This document shows, one piece after another, positions 1 to 13,267 of a stretch of 64,000 nucleotides of DNA. Under the pieces are notes generated by a model that made no database searches, had not been told where the DNA came from, and saw only the letters and a list, made by a program, of their open reading frames with translations. Origin of the DNA: Homarus americanus (lineage: Eukaryota > Arthropoda > Malacostraca > Decapoda > Nephropidae). The stretch spans positions 1,668,601-1,732,600 of the forward strand of contig NW_024726235.1 of assembly GCF_018991925.1 (NCBI RefSeq), written 5' to 3'. Position numbers and translations under genes: made by a program. Positions within the stretch are counted from its first letter, which is position 1. Every line of letters starts with the position of its first letter.

Positions 1-20
1 ATGAGCGACGGAAATTTGAG
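1..20 (+). CDS. partial exon of the proline-rich gene, cut by the window edge
   Basis: Read from base 3 the codons give ERRKFE, then a strong donor GAG|GTGAGT. This is the only phase that joins openly to the exon at 2014, giving ERRKFE-EEKRRGLERTQ, a charged, helical-looking stretch. The ATG at base 1 is out of this frame, because joining from it hits a stop within a few codons. It is therefore probably not a start codon. Confidence 0.6.
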
Positions 21-545
21 GTGAGTTGAGACCTTTTCTTAATACAAGTGGTGACTACAAATTTGTTATTGCCATTATTTTTTTGCAAAACTTATTGTAA
101 ACGACACTCTTCATGGCAAATGATGAAACAACTACTAATTTCATTTACTTTTAAGCTGTTGCAGCAACTTGGAGACCTATTTCTAAAATTTATCTCACAG
201 TAAAGATGCTTATGGCTTGCATTTGTATTCACCAGGTTTTAAAGTAAGTCAAACAAATATAGAAAATAGCTCAATGCTTCGACTTCTTGAATCTGTCTGT
301 ATGTAGAAACTGCACAAGCCAAGTGGGTTCAGCAGTATTGTAGCAATATTTTTCTTAGCACAAATTTATCACCTAGGATTATATATTATATCCTGTCTTT
401 ATCTCATACTTTTCTTAGATTTTCTGTTACTTGTAATTCAGACCTGTAATATTTATGAGTATGAGATGATGACAGTACAGTACTGTAACTGCACTGCACA
501 ATTGTAGTGTTGCAACTTCAGGGGTCCATCATGTGAGCAGACAGG

Positions 546-579
<34 letters not shown>

Positions 580-3500
580 AATGAGCCAGATAAGAATCGT
601 GCATATGCATATTACATACATTGAAAACAAAACTTAACAAATACTAGAATAGTTCTATCTATATTGACACTTCAAGCTCAGAATTAGAAATCCCTAATAA
701 GACTGAAATTACAATTGTATGAAGTTATAGAGAGATGTAACATACAGATACTGTAATAGGATGTTACTACCGGGTTAATGTATGGGTGGGTTTCATGCAT
801 GTGTTGAGAGGGCAAGGCTTATATTATGAGAGTTTTGATGTAAACATGTGAAGTATTGAATCAGTAAGCAAACATTATGCCCTTAATCAATGAATCAATT
901 TTATAAAAGTACTGTAAATTACATACCTGTATTGAAAGTTCACATACAGTAATTTTAAGAACACAACAATCCAGAGAGGAATAACAATTTCAGATTTAAA
1001 ATCGTTTAGTTTGACATATAGTACCAGTATCTAGTAAAGTACAAAAAAAATATTACAGTACATTACTTATTGAAGAACAAAGTGAAAATGCATCCTTAAA
1101 TAATAAATTTATCATTATTTGGAATTAGTCTTTATAATTAGTGCATATAAATAATGTACTGTATGCATTATTCAATCAAATGTATTTTCCTAGCAAAATG
1201 TTACATTATGCTAGAATAAATGTGCTGAGTATGTATTAATTATGTAATAAACCTTTGACTTAATTATGTAATAATCTCCTTCTCCCACACTTGATTAAAT
1301 GTTCTTATCTACAGTGGGATGTTTGTGATAAATTTGTCACTGACGATGAGTTAATGAATTACATTAATCTTTCATAATCATAGCTCATGTATACAATATA
1401 CTCAATTTATATGTGGGACACAATCAACAATACAGTACTGCATACCGTCCTGGCTGATGTGGATGTGATTTACAATATGATGGAGACCAAAAATTTCACT
1501 TCTCTAATAGGAATACACACTAATTTTGAAAAATAGTTATTTTATGTGTCATACACTTAAACTCACAGAACTCTCTACATATCAGATTAAATATGATAAG
1601 ATAAGATACATGACACGCCTAGTTTCAAAGGGGCCACCACCCAGTAGGGTGCTGTCACCTTAGCTACCCTCACATTCCTCTTGTGATCTCATTTACAGTT
1701 GTGTTGTTTAAGAGTTACTTAATGGCAAGTGTTCTTAAAGACTGGTGATACATCTGTGTTCACAACTCTTGAAAATTATCCGAGCTAATATACCGATGAT
1801 TATTCTGTCTGCATTATAGTATGAAGATACTTCTGGAGCTAATATAATTGAGATCTAATGAATTAGACTGTGTGTGTGATGAGTTGGTATGAAAGTTTTG
1901 AAAATATTACTGAAATTTGCTGATTTGAGGGACCCTTGAAAATAGTTGCTCTTATTTGTTACTGTCTGCACCCCAATTCACTTTGGCCCTGCTGGCTCAC
2001 CACCCCCCTTCAGGAGGAGAAGCGTCGTGGGCTAGAGAGAACCCAGAGTGCCCCATTGGCTCCCCTGGTGATCACCTGCTCGGGGCAGTCCCTACTCCCT
2101 CACCTTCAGCCGCCCCCCAGCCCCACCTCATCCATTGGTAGTGGCCGGCACACTACCAGGGTTCTCATCAAGTCCCCGCCACCACCACCACCGCCACGTA
2201 AAAACACCACTACCTTAACTTCCCAACATAGCAGCTTCCAGCCCAATCAGGTATCCCCTCCAGCATCCCCAGCACACAGCAGCAGCAGCAGCAGCGGCGT
2301 TGGATCATCTTGTGGATCTGGTGCTCCACCACGACGCTGCAAGAGTATTGGTTCATTATCGGCTAGCAGTGGTGAAAGTGCAGTGTGGGAAGAACTACCC
2401 ATTGCAAACCGTGTTCTGCCAGTCAATATCCATCCAACATTCCGATCCACAATGCCACCTCCCACGCCCCCAAAACCACCTGCACCTCCTAGCACACATT
2501 CAAATAGCATCAGTGGGCCACCAATAGTAGTGGGTGCCCCTCCTCCACCTCCACCTCCTCCTCCACAGCCTACCTCTTCCATCCCTAAACCTAGCTTAGC
2601 TGCTGCCCTTAATAGAGAACTGGAACGCCGCTCCGCACAGGTGAGTTACTTTATGTCCATGCCACACCTTACATAACCAAGGACAATTTGATACTCGATT
2701 CAATACAATTCTTTCCCTCCAAACTGCATGAAACTTTGTTAAACCCAAATTACATAAAACAGTGATTTGTGGGTTCATCAGCACAATTAATTCTGTAATT
2801 ATTTTGTACATTTTCTTCGAGCATGATTAATTTTTCCACTTTTTATTCTACAATTCTCCAGCTGTATGATACACTTCACTCTTTAATTCCTCTGCCAGTG
2901 TATGTTACATTATCTTACACTCATTTCTGCTGCTTGATATTGGTTTATACACTTACTGCTCCAGCATGAAAGTAGTGTACAGTACAGCAGTGTTCAGATG
3001 TTCTTCATTAGTTGTCTCTATTCATCCCACTCTTTACTGAAATAGTACCTTATTCTTCATTCATACCAAACCATACCTTAACGTATTATATTCAGCAGAC
3101 TGCACCTGAATCTCCTTCACAAAACCATATCTGTATTCTTATTACATGATAGTTTTCTATACAGTATATTACTCAACAGAGAATCCCTGAATGAACAACT
3201 CAGCTATTTGAACTCTTTTTACAGTATATTTTCCATAAATAGCAAATATTGTACCTATATGGTCGACCTTTTGTTTCAGCTGTTCATGACTTACTTTGGA
3301 TATACAACTGACAGTAATTTATTACTGTACTGTACCTGCACAAAGTATTGTTTTACTCATATATATTGTACAGGTACACCAGTGTTTATTACTTTATTTA
3401 TTAAATTAACTGTGAATATTTAAATGCTCTGTTTATTCTCACAAACACACACACACACACTGTAATAACAATACCTATACAGTATGTCTTTACATGCTCA

Positions 3501-6500
3501 GAAATTATAATGTTTGCTTTGAGTCATATTCCAGAGATCCTTAGTATTCCCTTCATGTTCTAAGAGGTAACTAAAAGTAAACGATGGAGCTTAATTTCCT
3601 GGCTAGATACATTTACTCTACCTATTAATTACAGTATAATTATTATTACAAAATTAAATGTGATCAGAGAAAAAGAAACAGTTGTGAGAAAGCTCTTTCC
3701 CTAGTATTGTACAGTAATTCCTGCATCCAAAAATTGGGTCCAGGTACACACTCCCCAATTATAACAGTCTATGGGAAAAAGTGTCCTATATGCATTGGCC
3801 CTATTTAAGATGCATATTCTAGGAAAACTTCCCCAACATAAATTGTCAACTTGCTGTATTTAAATTACAGTGTACTGTACTGTATAATTTATCATCTACA
3901 ATAATATTCATTTGTTAAAAAGTTAGCACTCTGAAAACTTTAAAAGAGACAGGCAAACGTGAGTTAAATTTTCTGCCTTCTTCAAGTTCAGTACAGTATA
4001 CCGTAGTTGTTGAGTGAGAACACCACTGAAGTATTTCTGATTTCCTAAACTGTGATACAATGATAATGGAAGATCACCTTTTGTTATACTGTACTTGTAT
4101 ACAGTTTTTTCTTTGTTCATCACTACAGGAAGTTCATCTTGGACTAAATGGTGATGACAAAACAAAAGCTCAAGTGATTGAGGACAAAATTGATGCTTTC
4201 AAGAAAGACAAACCGAAGGCAGGACCAGCTGATTCTAAGCGAGCTCAACATGATAAGGTGAGGGGGATGGAGAACATTAAAGATAAGATATGGACCTATC
4301 ATATGATAAATAGGGGAGCTGAGGTCACCTGATGATAAATCATCAAGTAAATGAGTTGCCTGATGCCAAATTGTAAAGGTCAACTTAAATTAAATTACAT
4401 TACAGAGGATCATCAAAGGAAAGCTTTTACCTTTATCCTCTTCACCACTGGGCAGACGGTCACGCCTCTGTTACACACTGTTGGCAAGTACTGGGCATGA
4501 ACTGGCTGGAATGGTTAAGACAGAGAATTAGTTTTCTTCGTGAAGGTGGAAGATATCATGATTAAGTGAGAAGGTGGTGAATGATATTGTTAAGTTTATG
4601 AGAGATGGGTGGTCTTAGCATGAGAGAATGTAATCTCATAGTTATGAGTGAAGATTGAGGATGAGTCCTAGGGTAAGAAAGTTGGGCAATCTCATAGATA
4701 TGAGGTAAAATGGGTCATCTTATTGCTAAAAATAAAGCAAAGTTAATGATCTTGTAGTTCATACACTACAGAGAAATAGTCATTAGATGCTTTACTGTGA
4801 TTGCAGTGCTTCACCCTGATTGCCTTTGAAGCAGAAAGTTTCATAAAGCAATAACAGTGCTGTAACATTAGTGCCAGTTGGTGACCCAGTATAAATAGAT
4901 GATAAATCACTCAGCATCAGGAATACCATTAATGGTGCAGTAGACTGAAAAAATCTGCAATACTCAGAATGAAGCAAAGGATTTTGGATTTTCAAGATTT
5001 TAGAAATATACAGTAGGCTACAGTTTGTGCTCTGAACATAGTGTAACCTTAGCAGCAAATTTATAACCATGCATTTTGAGTTAGAAAATTATATAATGCA
5101 ACTTAAGTTTATGCAGCCATCCAACTCTAATACTACAAGACTCACTAATTTTCAGTTTTCAATCAAATTGTTTGACTATTTCACATAAAAGTGGCCCAGA
5201 TATAGGTACATCTTCACTTCATTGTTGTTTAAATATAGAATGGAGAGGACATCATGCCATATCCATGAACAAGTTTGTACACTGCTTCAAGACAACACAG
5301 AATCTCCACATTGTTTCTTCTTTGGGGTATAGTAGATGATGCTGAAGAGGATGTGGAATCCAATGAATGTTTTATTTGTTATAATAGGGTTTTACTGTAC
5401 CATACAGTATATATGTTAACTCCATGTTAAGCGGCACATTTTATTTACTAGCATTTCAGTGGTTTGCATGATTTCACAATACTGTAATGTTATTACTGTA
5501 ATTTATTATCTTACAGTTAATGGAAGAATTCAAACTTGCTCACAAGAAAATGTTCACAACAAACGACAGTGCCAGTGAAGATAATAAAGAAGAAAAAAAC
5601 GAGTCAAACATGTTGAGTCACCCTAAAGTGACCAGAACACTTCCCACTCAAGTAGAAATTTCATCCAGAATTATAAGCAACAGCCCTATTAACAAAAATC
5701 TTGATGTAGCACACACTAAAAAGAAAGTGACAACTTCCATCCTGACCAATGATCTAAGCCCACCAAATGGCATCAATTCCAAATCAAAATTTATCAGGAA
5801 AGAGGAGAGCAGCAGCAGCAGTAGCAACAACAAGGAAATTGTTAACAACAACTCTTCTAGCAACAAAACCAGTTCATCAACATCAGTTGCAAGACAGGTA
5901 CCTCTTCCTACTCCACATCCCCCTCCACCACCACCTCCCCCTCCTCCTCTCCAAAATTTCCTAAGTTGCAGAAAAAACAATTTCTCCAGCACATCTGTAC
6001 CTGGCAGCAGCAAAGCTGTACATATACCACCTCATACTAATAATAAGTCTTCTTCAAGCCCGTACCATAATCTCTCTCGGCCACATTTTTTGGCCACTCC
6101 TAGTTTCAGCCCTACCAACAATGTCTCTAGGCCCCAATCATCAGCATCCGGAGCTCCGCCCCTCCCGCCCCCCATGCCTGCAACATTCACCCCGCTTCCC
6201 CCTGCTGTGAGTTGTAATTTTGAGTTTTTTTGTTTATAATGAGTTTAAAAAATCTTGAAATACCTAAAGTGCCAGTAATTAGTTCCTTGAATGCTGTTTG
6301 TAGTTATTTCACTGTCCCTACAGTAGATTATTTTCACTGTAATATAGTCATGGGCACAACAAGTTTACATCTAATACCTTTCATTTTGTCACATGATACA
6401 GTAGATATGATGGAGGATTTTTACTGTGCATGGGTATTTTAATCTTAAATTTTTTTATAAACAAAAAATACTAATGTTTGGTTGTGCATGACCACCAGTT

Positions 6501-9500
6501 TTGTGCACTGAAGACACCTCAACCTGCTAGACAGACCAACAATCCCTCCAGTAACCCACCAACTTGGACGTGAGGACTACCGTTGGACATTATAACACTG
6601 GCTTATTAATACAGCATTTAATGCTAATATATTAATAAAGAATTCTTTTCAGTATTCATTAATTTTTTCAGTATTTGATAGTACTGTGCAGTATTTACTG
6701 ATTTAACCTTTTTACATTAATTTTATAATCATACATTTTTTATTCTTTACAAAAAATATTAACCACTTTTGTAACTTTATGAACATTTGAACACTTTTAC
6801 ACAGTATTTAAGTATATCCTTGTTCATGCAGGTAAAAGTGCCTTCTTCACCGACATAATATACAAATCAAAATTAAAATACAATATTTTCAATTAATGTT
6901 GTAAGATTGCTGATGTGTCTTAACACTCAAACTTAAAACACAGACAGCAAGTAAAACTTTTGTGAAGAGTCTGCAAGGGCATTCTGCTTTCAATCTGTGG
7001 AAATCATACTGTATTACTGTAGATATCAGTTGACAAATATACATTTTATGAAAATTTCATATTAATAAACCTATTTTCACAAGCCCCTCCAACAATATAC
7101 TGTAATAGACAACAGTGTACAGGGTGCACACTGACTGAGCATGTTGCACTATATACCTCACTGACTGAACACCAGTATTGTGTAATGAAAGACAATGAAT
7201 GCATCTGCTAGTAAAATTTAATAAGAGCCTGATAATAATGCACTTCAGTGCCATTAGAATGTCTTTGTGATCTGACTTACCGGTAGCAACAGTGATCTAC
7301 AGTATACTGTACTACTGTATCCAGTACATTTGGAGCATCCTTGGCACTAATTGTTGTAAATTAAATACTGTACTATACTGGGCTGTACAGTACGTATTTC
7401 TCTCCTGATGTGAAAAATATAATACTGTACAGTACAGTATTTGAATAACTATGGTCCTTCATAAATTGATCTGCATAGTCTGAATAAGAGATATAGTATC
7501 TGTTTAATCGTTCTGAAGCCACTGATAAATATTTCTTTATTGATCTGATGTCACAAATATTACATGGGATAGCCACAAATAAATTAAAGAAAGATCTATA
7601 AATTTAGAAAAATATCATACACATACAGTATATACAGTATTCTTATCTCTAAAATATTAATACAAAAACATGGAAGATATTTATGTCGTGAGATCAGCTA
7701 ATGACACTAATGTTTTACAGCAATGGAATGAGCGGTCGGGAGGCAGCAGCAACAACCACTCACCATCAGAATCATCCGCATTATCTACAACAAAATCTCC
7801 ACTGCGTCCTGTGAGTGTGGCAGTGATGGAAGAGTTTAAACCTGAAGAAAAGGCATCAAATTCAAAGCGACCTCCTAGTGCTTATTTTGAACCTCAACGA
7901 AAAAGCCCAGGAAAGCCACTCGTTTCTATTGGTGCTTACCCATCACCAAACCAAAGGCCAACACCTGTCAAATTGGAGTTCCTCCCAACAATAGGTAGTA
8001 AAGATAATGAAATCAATGGAGTGAATGTGGTTGATGGACCATTAACAAGAGCATGCCTACAAAAAGAACTTGAGTCCACTCTATCCCGCTCAAATTTACG
8101 TCAACGTCATGCACCTCAGCAGCTACCCATAGACCCTCCATCATCTTTTTCTGACACTAACTCAATCAGTGCTTTAAAAACTGAGTCAACTTCTACTGAT
8201 ATTTCTACAGCTACTTTCACTACTACAACAATCCAAAATAATGCCCCCAGCCCTAAAGCATCTTTATCCACCAAGTATCGTGGTATAAGACAGGATGCTC
8301 CTGTCACCATCATTATGAAAGGTTAGTTATAAATTAAGGATCAATAAATAATCGAGGATTAATTAATAAGCAAGCTTACTAAAATTTCCTTGGTACAGTA
8401 CTGCTTTTAAAAAAAAAAAAGTACTGTACGTATAGCACTCGTGTGATTATGTGAACAGCTTTCAAATTAAACTCTAAAGATTCTTAAGATTCACAGCACT
8501 ACCCAACTTATTATTGACATTTATTAAGATTACTTTAATTAAAAATCAATAAAGTGAAAAATCATCCCTACTCCTCCACATCTTACATCTTATACAGAAG
8601 TGTATATTTTCAGTTCTTAGTTTCCCTTTGTCAATGACTGATCAGAATAAAAAAGGAAAGTTGCATCTCTCATAATTTGTAATTACTATAAATTAACAAG
8701 TGTAAATACTAAACCAGTACATACAGTATACTACACACTTAAAGACACCAGCTGTTGAAGTGCAGTAATGTATTACAGTATAACATGAACACATCATTAG
8801 ACAATTCAATTTTCATGTACTATATATGATTGGATATTCTAAGTGTGTTACAGTCTTATTATTAAATAATACAGTACAGTATTGTATACTGTACTAATAA
8901 AAGTAATACATATAAGCAAGATCAGCCAAAACAATATAAAAAATTTTAAATGAAGTTGAACAACCACTTTATCAAATTTGAGTGCCACAGCCAAGGTTCC
9001 CTCTTAGTTTCTTCATTGCAGAATGATTTTTGATACAGTGTGTGCCATCAGTAGTAACAAAAATGCTATATTCTGTACAATATTTGTACATGGCAGGAAA
9101 AATTAAATGCACGGCACTAGAGTTAGTTTTGCAAGGCTACAGAGGCACACATCTTAAGAGAGAATATTGGCCATACAGTACATTTAAAATTTACAAAACT
9201 TTTGATATCCAGTAGTAATTCTACTACCGGTATATACAGTACTGTACATGCAAGATAAAAAATCTACAGGCATAGATACACACACACAGTGAGATGCTAT
9301 TACTTCCCACTCTACAAATTGGATGAGAGTAGTGCCATTGTTATTTTTATTTTTCATCCCATTAACTGCAATACTGTACCATGGGATGATTTGGCAGTTC
9401 ACTCTACCCTAGATTTTCTCTATTATCTTATCAGTCGTCAATTATTTTTTTCTATACTTTACTTGTTTTTTGGAAATGAATGACACAATGTATTTTTTAT

Positions 9501-12500
9501 ATGATAATCAAAATACTGTACTGTTATGTAGACCTTTTCTGTACTGTGTATGCTTTTAAATTTATGGTTGGACCAGCAACACTTAATGGAAAACAAGTTA
9601 TACACATATTTGACCAAGACTTTGCATGCTCCCTGCAGTTAACACAGGGAAGAGGTAAAATTACACACAAAAATAAAATGCTATTTGAAGCAATTCTGAG
9701 ATTTCTTCTTGTATATCTGTCTGTGTTTACATTTTATGTAGTCATGTTATGTGTTGTCTTTTTTTTTTTATTTACATTTATATCTTACACACTTCCCTAT
9801 TCCTCAGTACAGTATATTGAAACATGGCATAATTTTCCACCATGTGATTGAAGCAAACATGAATTTTCAGTCATTCCAGGAGAAACATCTCTTTTGGGAC
9901 ATAAAGTTGTGCCTCTTGCACAAAAATATGTTTAAGCTTTTATAGTTATCTCAAGTGTAAAAAGACCTTCCAGTTATCTTAACAATTTAAACATATATTC
10001 TACTCTGCCATGGTTTAAAATCCAAAAGCAGTACAACTATGGTGTAAGCTGCAGCACCATACATAACCCCTGATCCAAGTACTGGCTCCCCTTAAGGTGA
10101 TTGCGGCAAGGAGAACGAGGCACCTGAGTCCCCTCCTACAGGCATCCTGAAGCCCTCAGGCCCACCTTCCATCAGGCCCCTGCAGAAGTCTATATCATTT
10201 GGTGATGTGTGAGTGCTCACCTCGTTGAGGGAGTGGAGGAAGCTCTGCTGCTGCAATACAGCCACATTAATTATACTGTACTGTAGTCATTTGTACATTT
10301 GCTTTGAAAAATACAGTACCTGTACTTTATACTGGGAAATGGCTTTCTGACACTCATATTAACCATTCTTACTCGAAAATTATTCTCTGTTAAAAGAGTA
10401 TACGTATTAATAAATACAGTAATGCAAACTTCAGTAAAACTTTACATAGTACACATAGTATTCCCTTGAATCAACCAAATTCTCCTCAGCATTTTATTGA
10501 TTTAATGGTCAAAGAACTTTCTAAAAACCCTCTTGCAGAAAAAGATGCATATCAATTTAGTTGTTTTAACCACAAGTACATATGCACATTATTATTTAAA
10601 AAAATTTCTATACAGGCATTTTTGTATCAATTTATAAAATATAATAATGGAAAAAAATTTCTATTCTTTAAATTTGTTGCAGTCTGGAAAAATTTACTTA
10701 AACAGAGAGCCACTAATTGTGCATATGTGGAGGTTTACTGGCATGCCAAGAAAAACCACTTGAGTAGAGCTACAAGATATTACAAACTGTATGCTTGTAG
10801 TATGTCTGGCAATGATTCTTTAATTTCCTTTCAAAATAGGAACGATAATTTAGGGACACTTGTGTGACAAATATGTGAAATTGACAGTGACACTAATTCT
10901 CTTGGCTTTTCACCCACCTCACTTGAAATCACCCATAAAATTATTCCCTAGTTTTGGATAAAGCCACCAATTAATTTTTTTTTTTTTTACCTGCTAGATG
11001 AGATACTAGTTACAGGGTATCTGATAATGGATAGTCAGCTCATATTACCTGTACAGTACTAAATATGGAGAAGTCAAAATAGATGAAACATTTTTCATAT
11101 TAAACTACTGGTAGTGTAAGTCACTGAACCATTTGCATTTACATTTAACTGAATGTAAAGAAATGATCCCTGGCAGCTGCATCACTTCCATCCAGGACAA
11201 ATACACTGATAGTTTACTAATAATGGATTTACATCAATTATTTATCTAAGTATATATTATATCCCATCTATTTTACTTCTCTCCTTTGTAATTAATATTT
11301 CTTAAAGCATCATTCAAGGAATATTTTCTTTGTATTTTTTACTTTAATGATCATTCACAATTGTCCTGTGCTTGAAAAACTATACTGTACTACCCAACAT
11401 AAGAATAACTTTTTTAAATAAGGAGAGCACTTGTAGGGTTGTTTTAAATTGTGGAGGAAATGGTGTTACTCTAAATGGATGTACAGTATTATACTGTAAC
11501 ATCAAATTCTGATGCCTGTACGGTAGTTTGTTTAATCAAGGCGGTCAGGTATTCATCTTCTATTCTTCTTTATGTGTTGAAATTGGAGCTGTTACAGAGA
11601 TAACAGTAGTGCTATAGTGTGCCATTCCTTTTCTTTGATAAAAAAAAATGGCCCCCTCCCCCCCCAAGAAAACTGAATCTAAACCACCTCTATATGATAA
11701 CTTAAAGACTTACAGTATATCCATCATGTAACAGGCAAAGAAGCAGCAGTGGGTATGACACCTCCACTCCCAGTATAATTAACAGCACCAGCGCACAGTT
11801 TGCCTGCTGCACACCACCCCACTAACCCCACCCTATAAACCAAGATTATGATGATTAGTGCTAGTCAAATGGGCCCCAGTTCCAATAGACTCAAATTAAC
11901 CTAACTATTAGGACTGGGGCCAAATTCAAATGAGCCACAGTCCTTAGGGTTAGGACTGTGACCCATTTGACCTGCAAGTGAATAAGACAAATTGCCTCAT
12001 AACTTTGCACTTGACCACAACCACCTTAACCTACAACTCTTTTTCAGTATTATTTGGTATCTCTTCTTGTGTCTTTCTCTGTGTTATGGCCTTCTCTATT
12101 TATTCTAATTGAAACATTTCTAATGTTTCTGTATATTTAACATGATTAACTTTAATACTTGTATTAAGAGTACTGTACTGGTATTTCCATGTACTGTACT
12201 GTATGTTTAATCATTAAACCTAACTTGTGTACATAATGTTGTACTGTACAGTATTTGTAAAACTAACTGGTTACTGTAATCTCTTTTCATAGTTTTCAGG
12301 TTTCAGTTTTATGTTTGTAAATGTGAAGTAAAGTCTTTTCTCATCCATAGTAAGATTATAAATCATGACTTTTGGTATTTCTCTTGACAAGCACACTTTA
12401 CAGGTGATGAAAAAAAAAAATTACACAAAATATTATTTGTTGTAAAACTAAGTTGAAAGAAAAATTAACAAATATGATAATGATTTGACATATCTGATAG

Positions 12501-13221
12501 GGTTCACTGTGTGCAAAGAACCTGTCAGTGTTTATGAAGGTTTGTTGTAATACAGACTTATAGATGATACTAATATATGCCCTGAATCTTTTTTGCTTGG
12601 GGAACAAAAATTAAATGCACATTTCAAAACAAATACAGTACAACTGTAGATACATGATGTGTCTCTTTTGCAGGAGCTTTACTGATCATTATCCACCACC
12701 TACAGTGTACAGTACTGTATTTCATTTCAACTCCTGACACTACACTACCTTTAATAAACTAAATTTTCTTGACACAGAAATACAGTACCCACAAACAAAG
12801 AAATCTAAAGAAAGAAGTGTTGTATGTTTCGTATCTCAAAGATGTATCTGCCAGGATTGTCCCGGGAGGGTTTGGTATGCATGACTGTGGCATACTGATC
12901 CTACTACAGGTTGACAATCCCTTATCCGAAATCCTTGGGACCAGGGGCATTTCGGATTTCGGAATTTTTCGGTTTTCAGAACGGTTAGTTTTTTTTTTTT
13001 AATGTGTATTAGCTCACCCGGGCATAGATCACTGACCCACATCAGGGCATCGGGGGCGAAAATATAATAAAAATTATAATAGTAATAGTAATTCATAGGT
13101 CTAGGTCATGTTTTTCACTTTTGATCTTTTTTTCATTCTTGTATTTCTTTATTACTGAACAGTATTATTATTATTTTATTATTACAGTATTATTGTTATT
13201 ATTATTAATTTTATTATTATA

Positions 13222-13267
<46 letters not shown>

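Noticed and set aside
1..3. ATG at the first base as a gene start
   Set aside because: Read from this ATG, the splice to 2014 meets a stop within a few codons. The other phase joins openly, so this is the end of an internal exon.
2247..2582. Gly-rich 111-codon minus-strand frame
   Set aside because: Shadow of the proline-rich exon on the opposite strand.
5648..6013. Leu/Gly-rich 121-codon minus-strand frame
   Set aside because: Shadow of the poly-Pro/poly-Ser exon on the opposite strand.
9480..9851. 123-codon hydrophobic frame in an intron
   Set aside because: Composition follows translated AT-rich DNA, with no splice signals in phase and no family resemblance.
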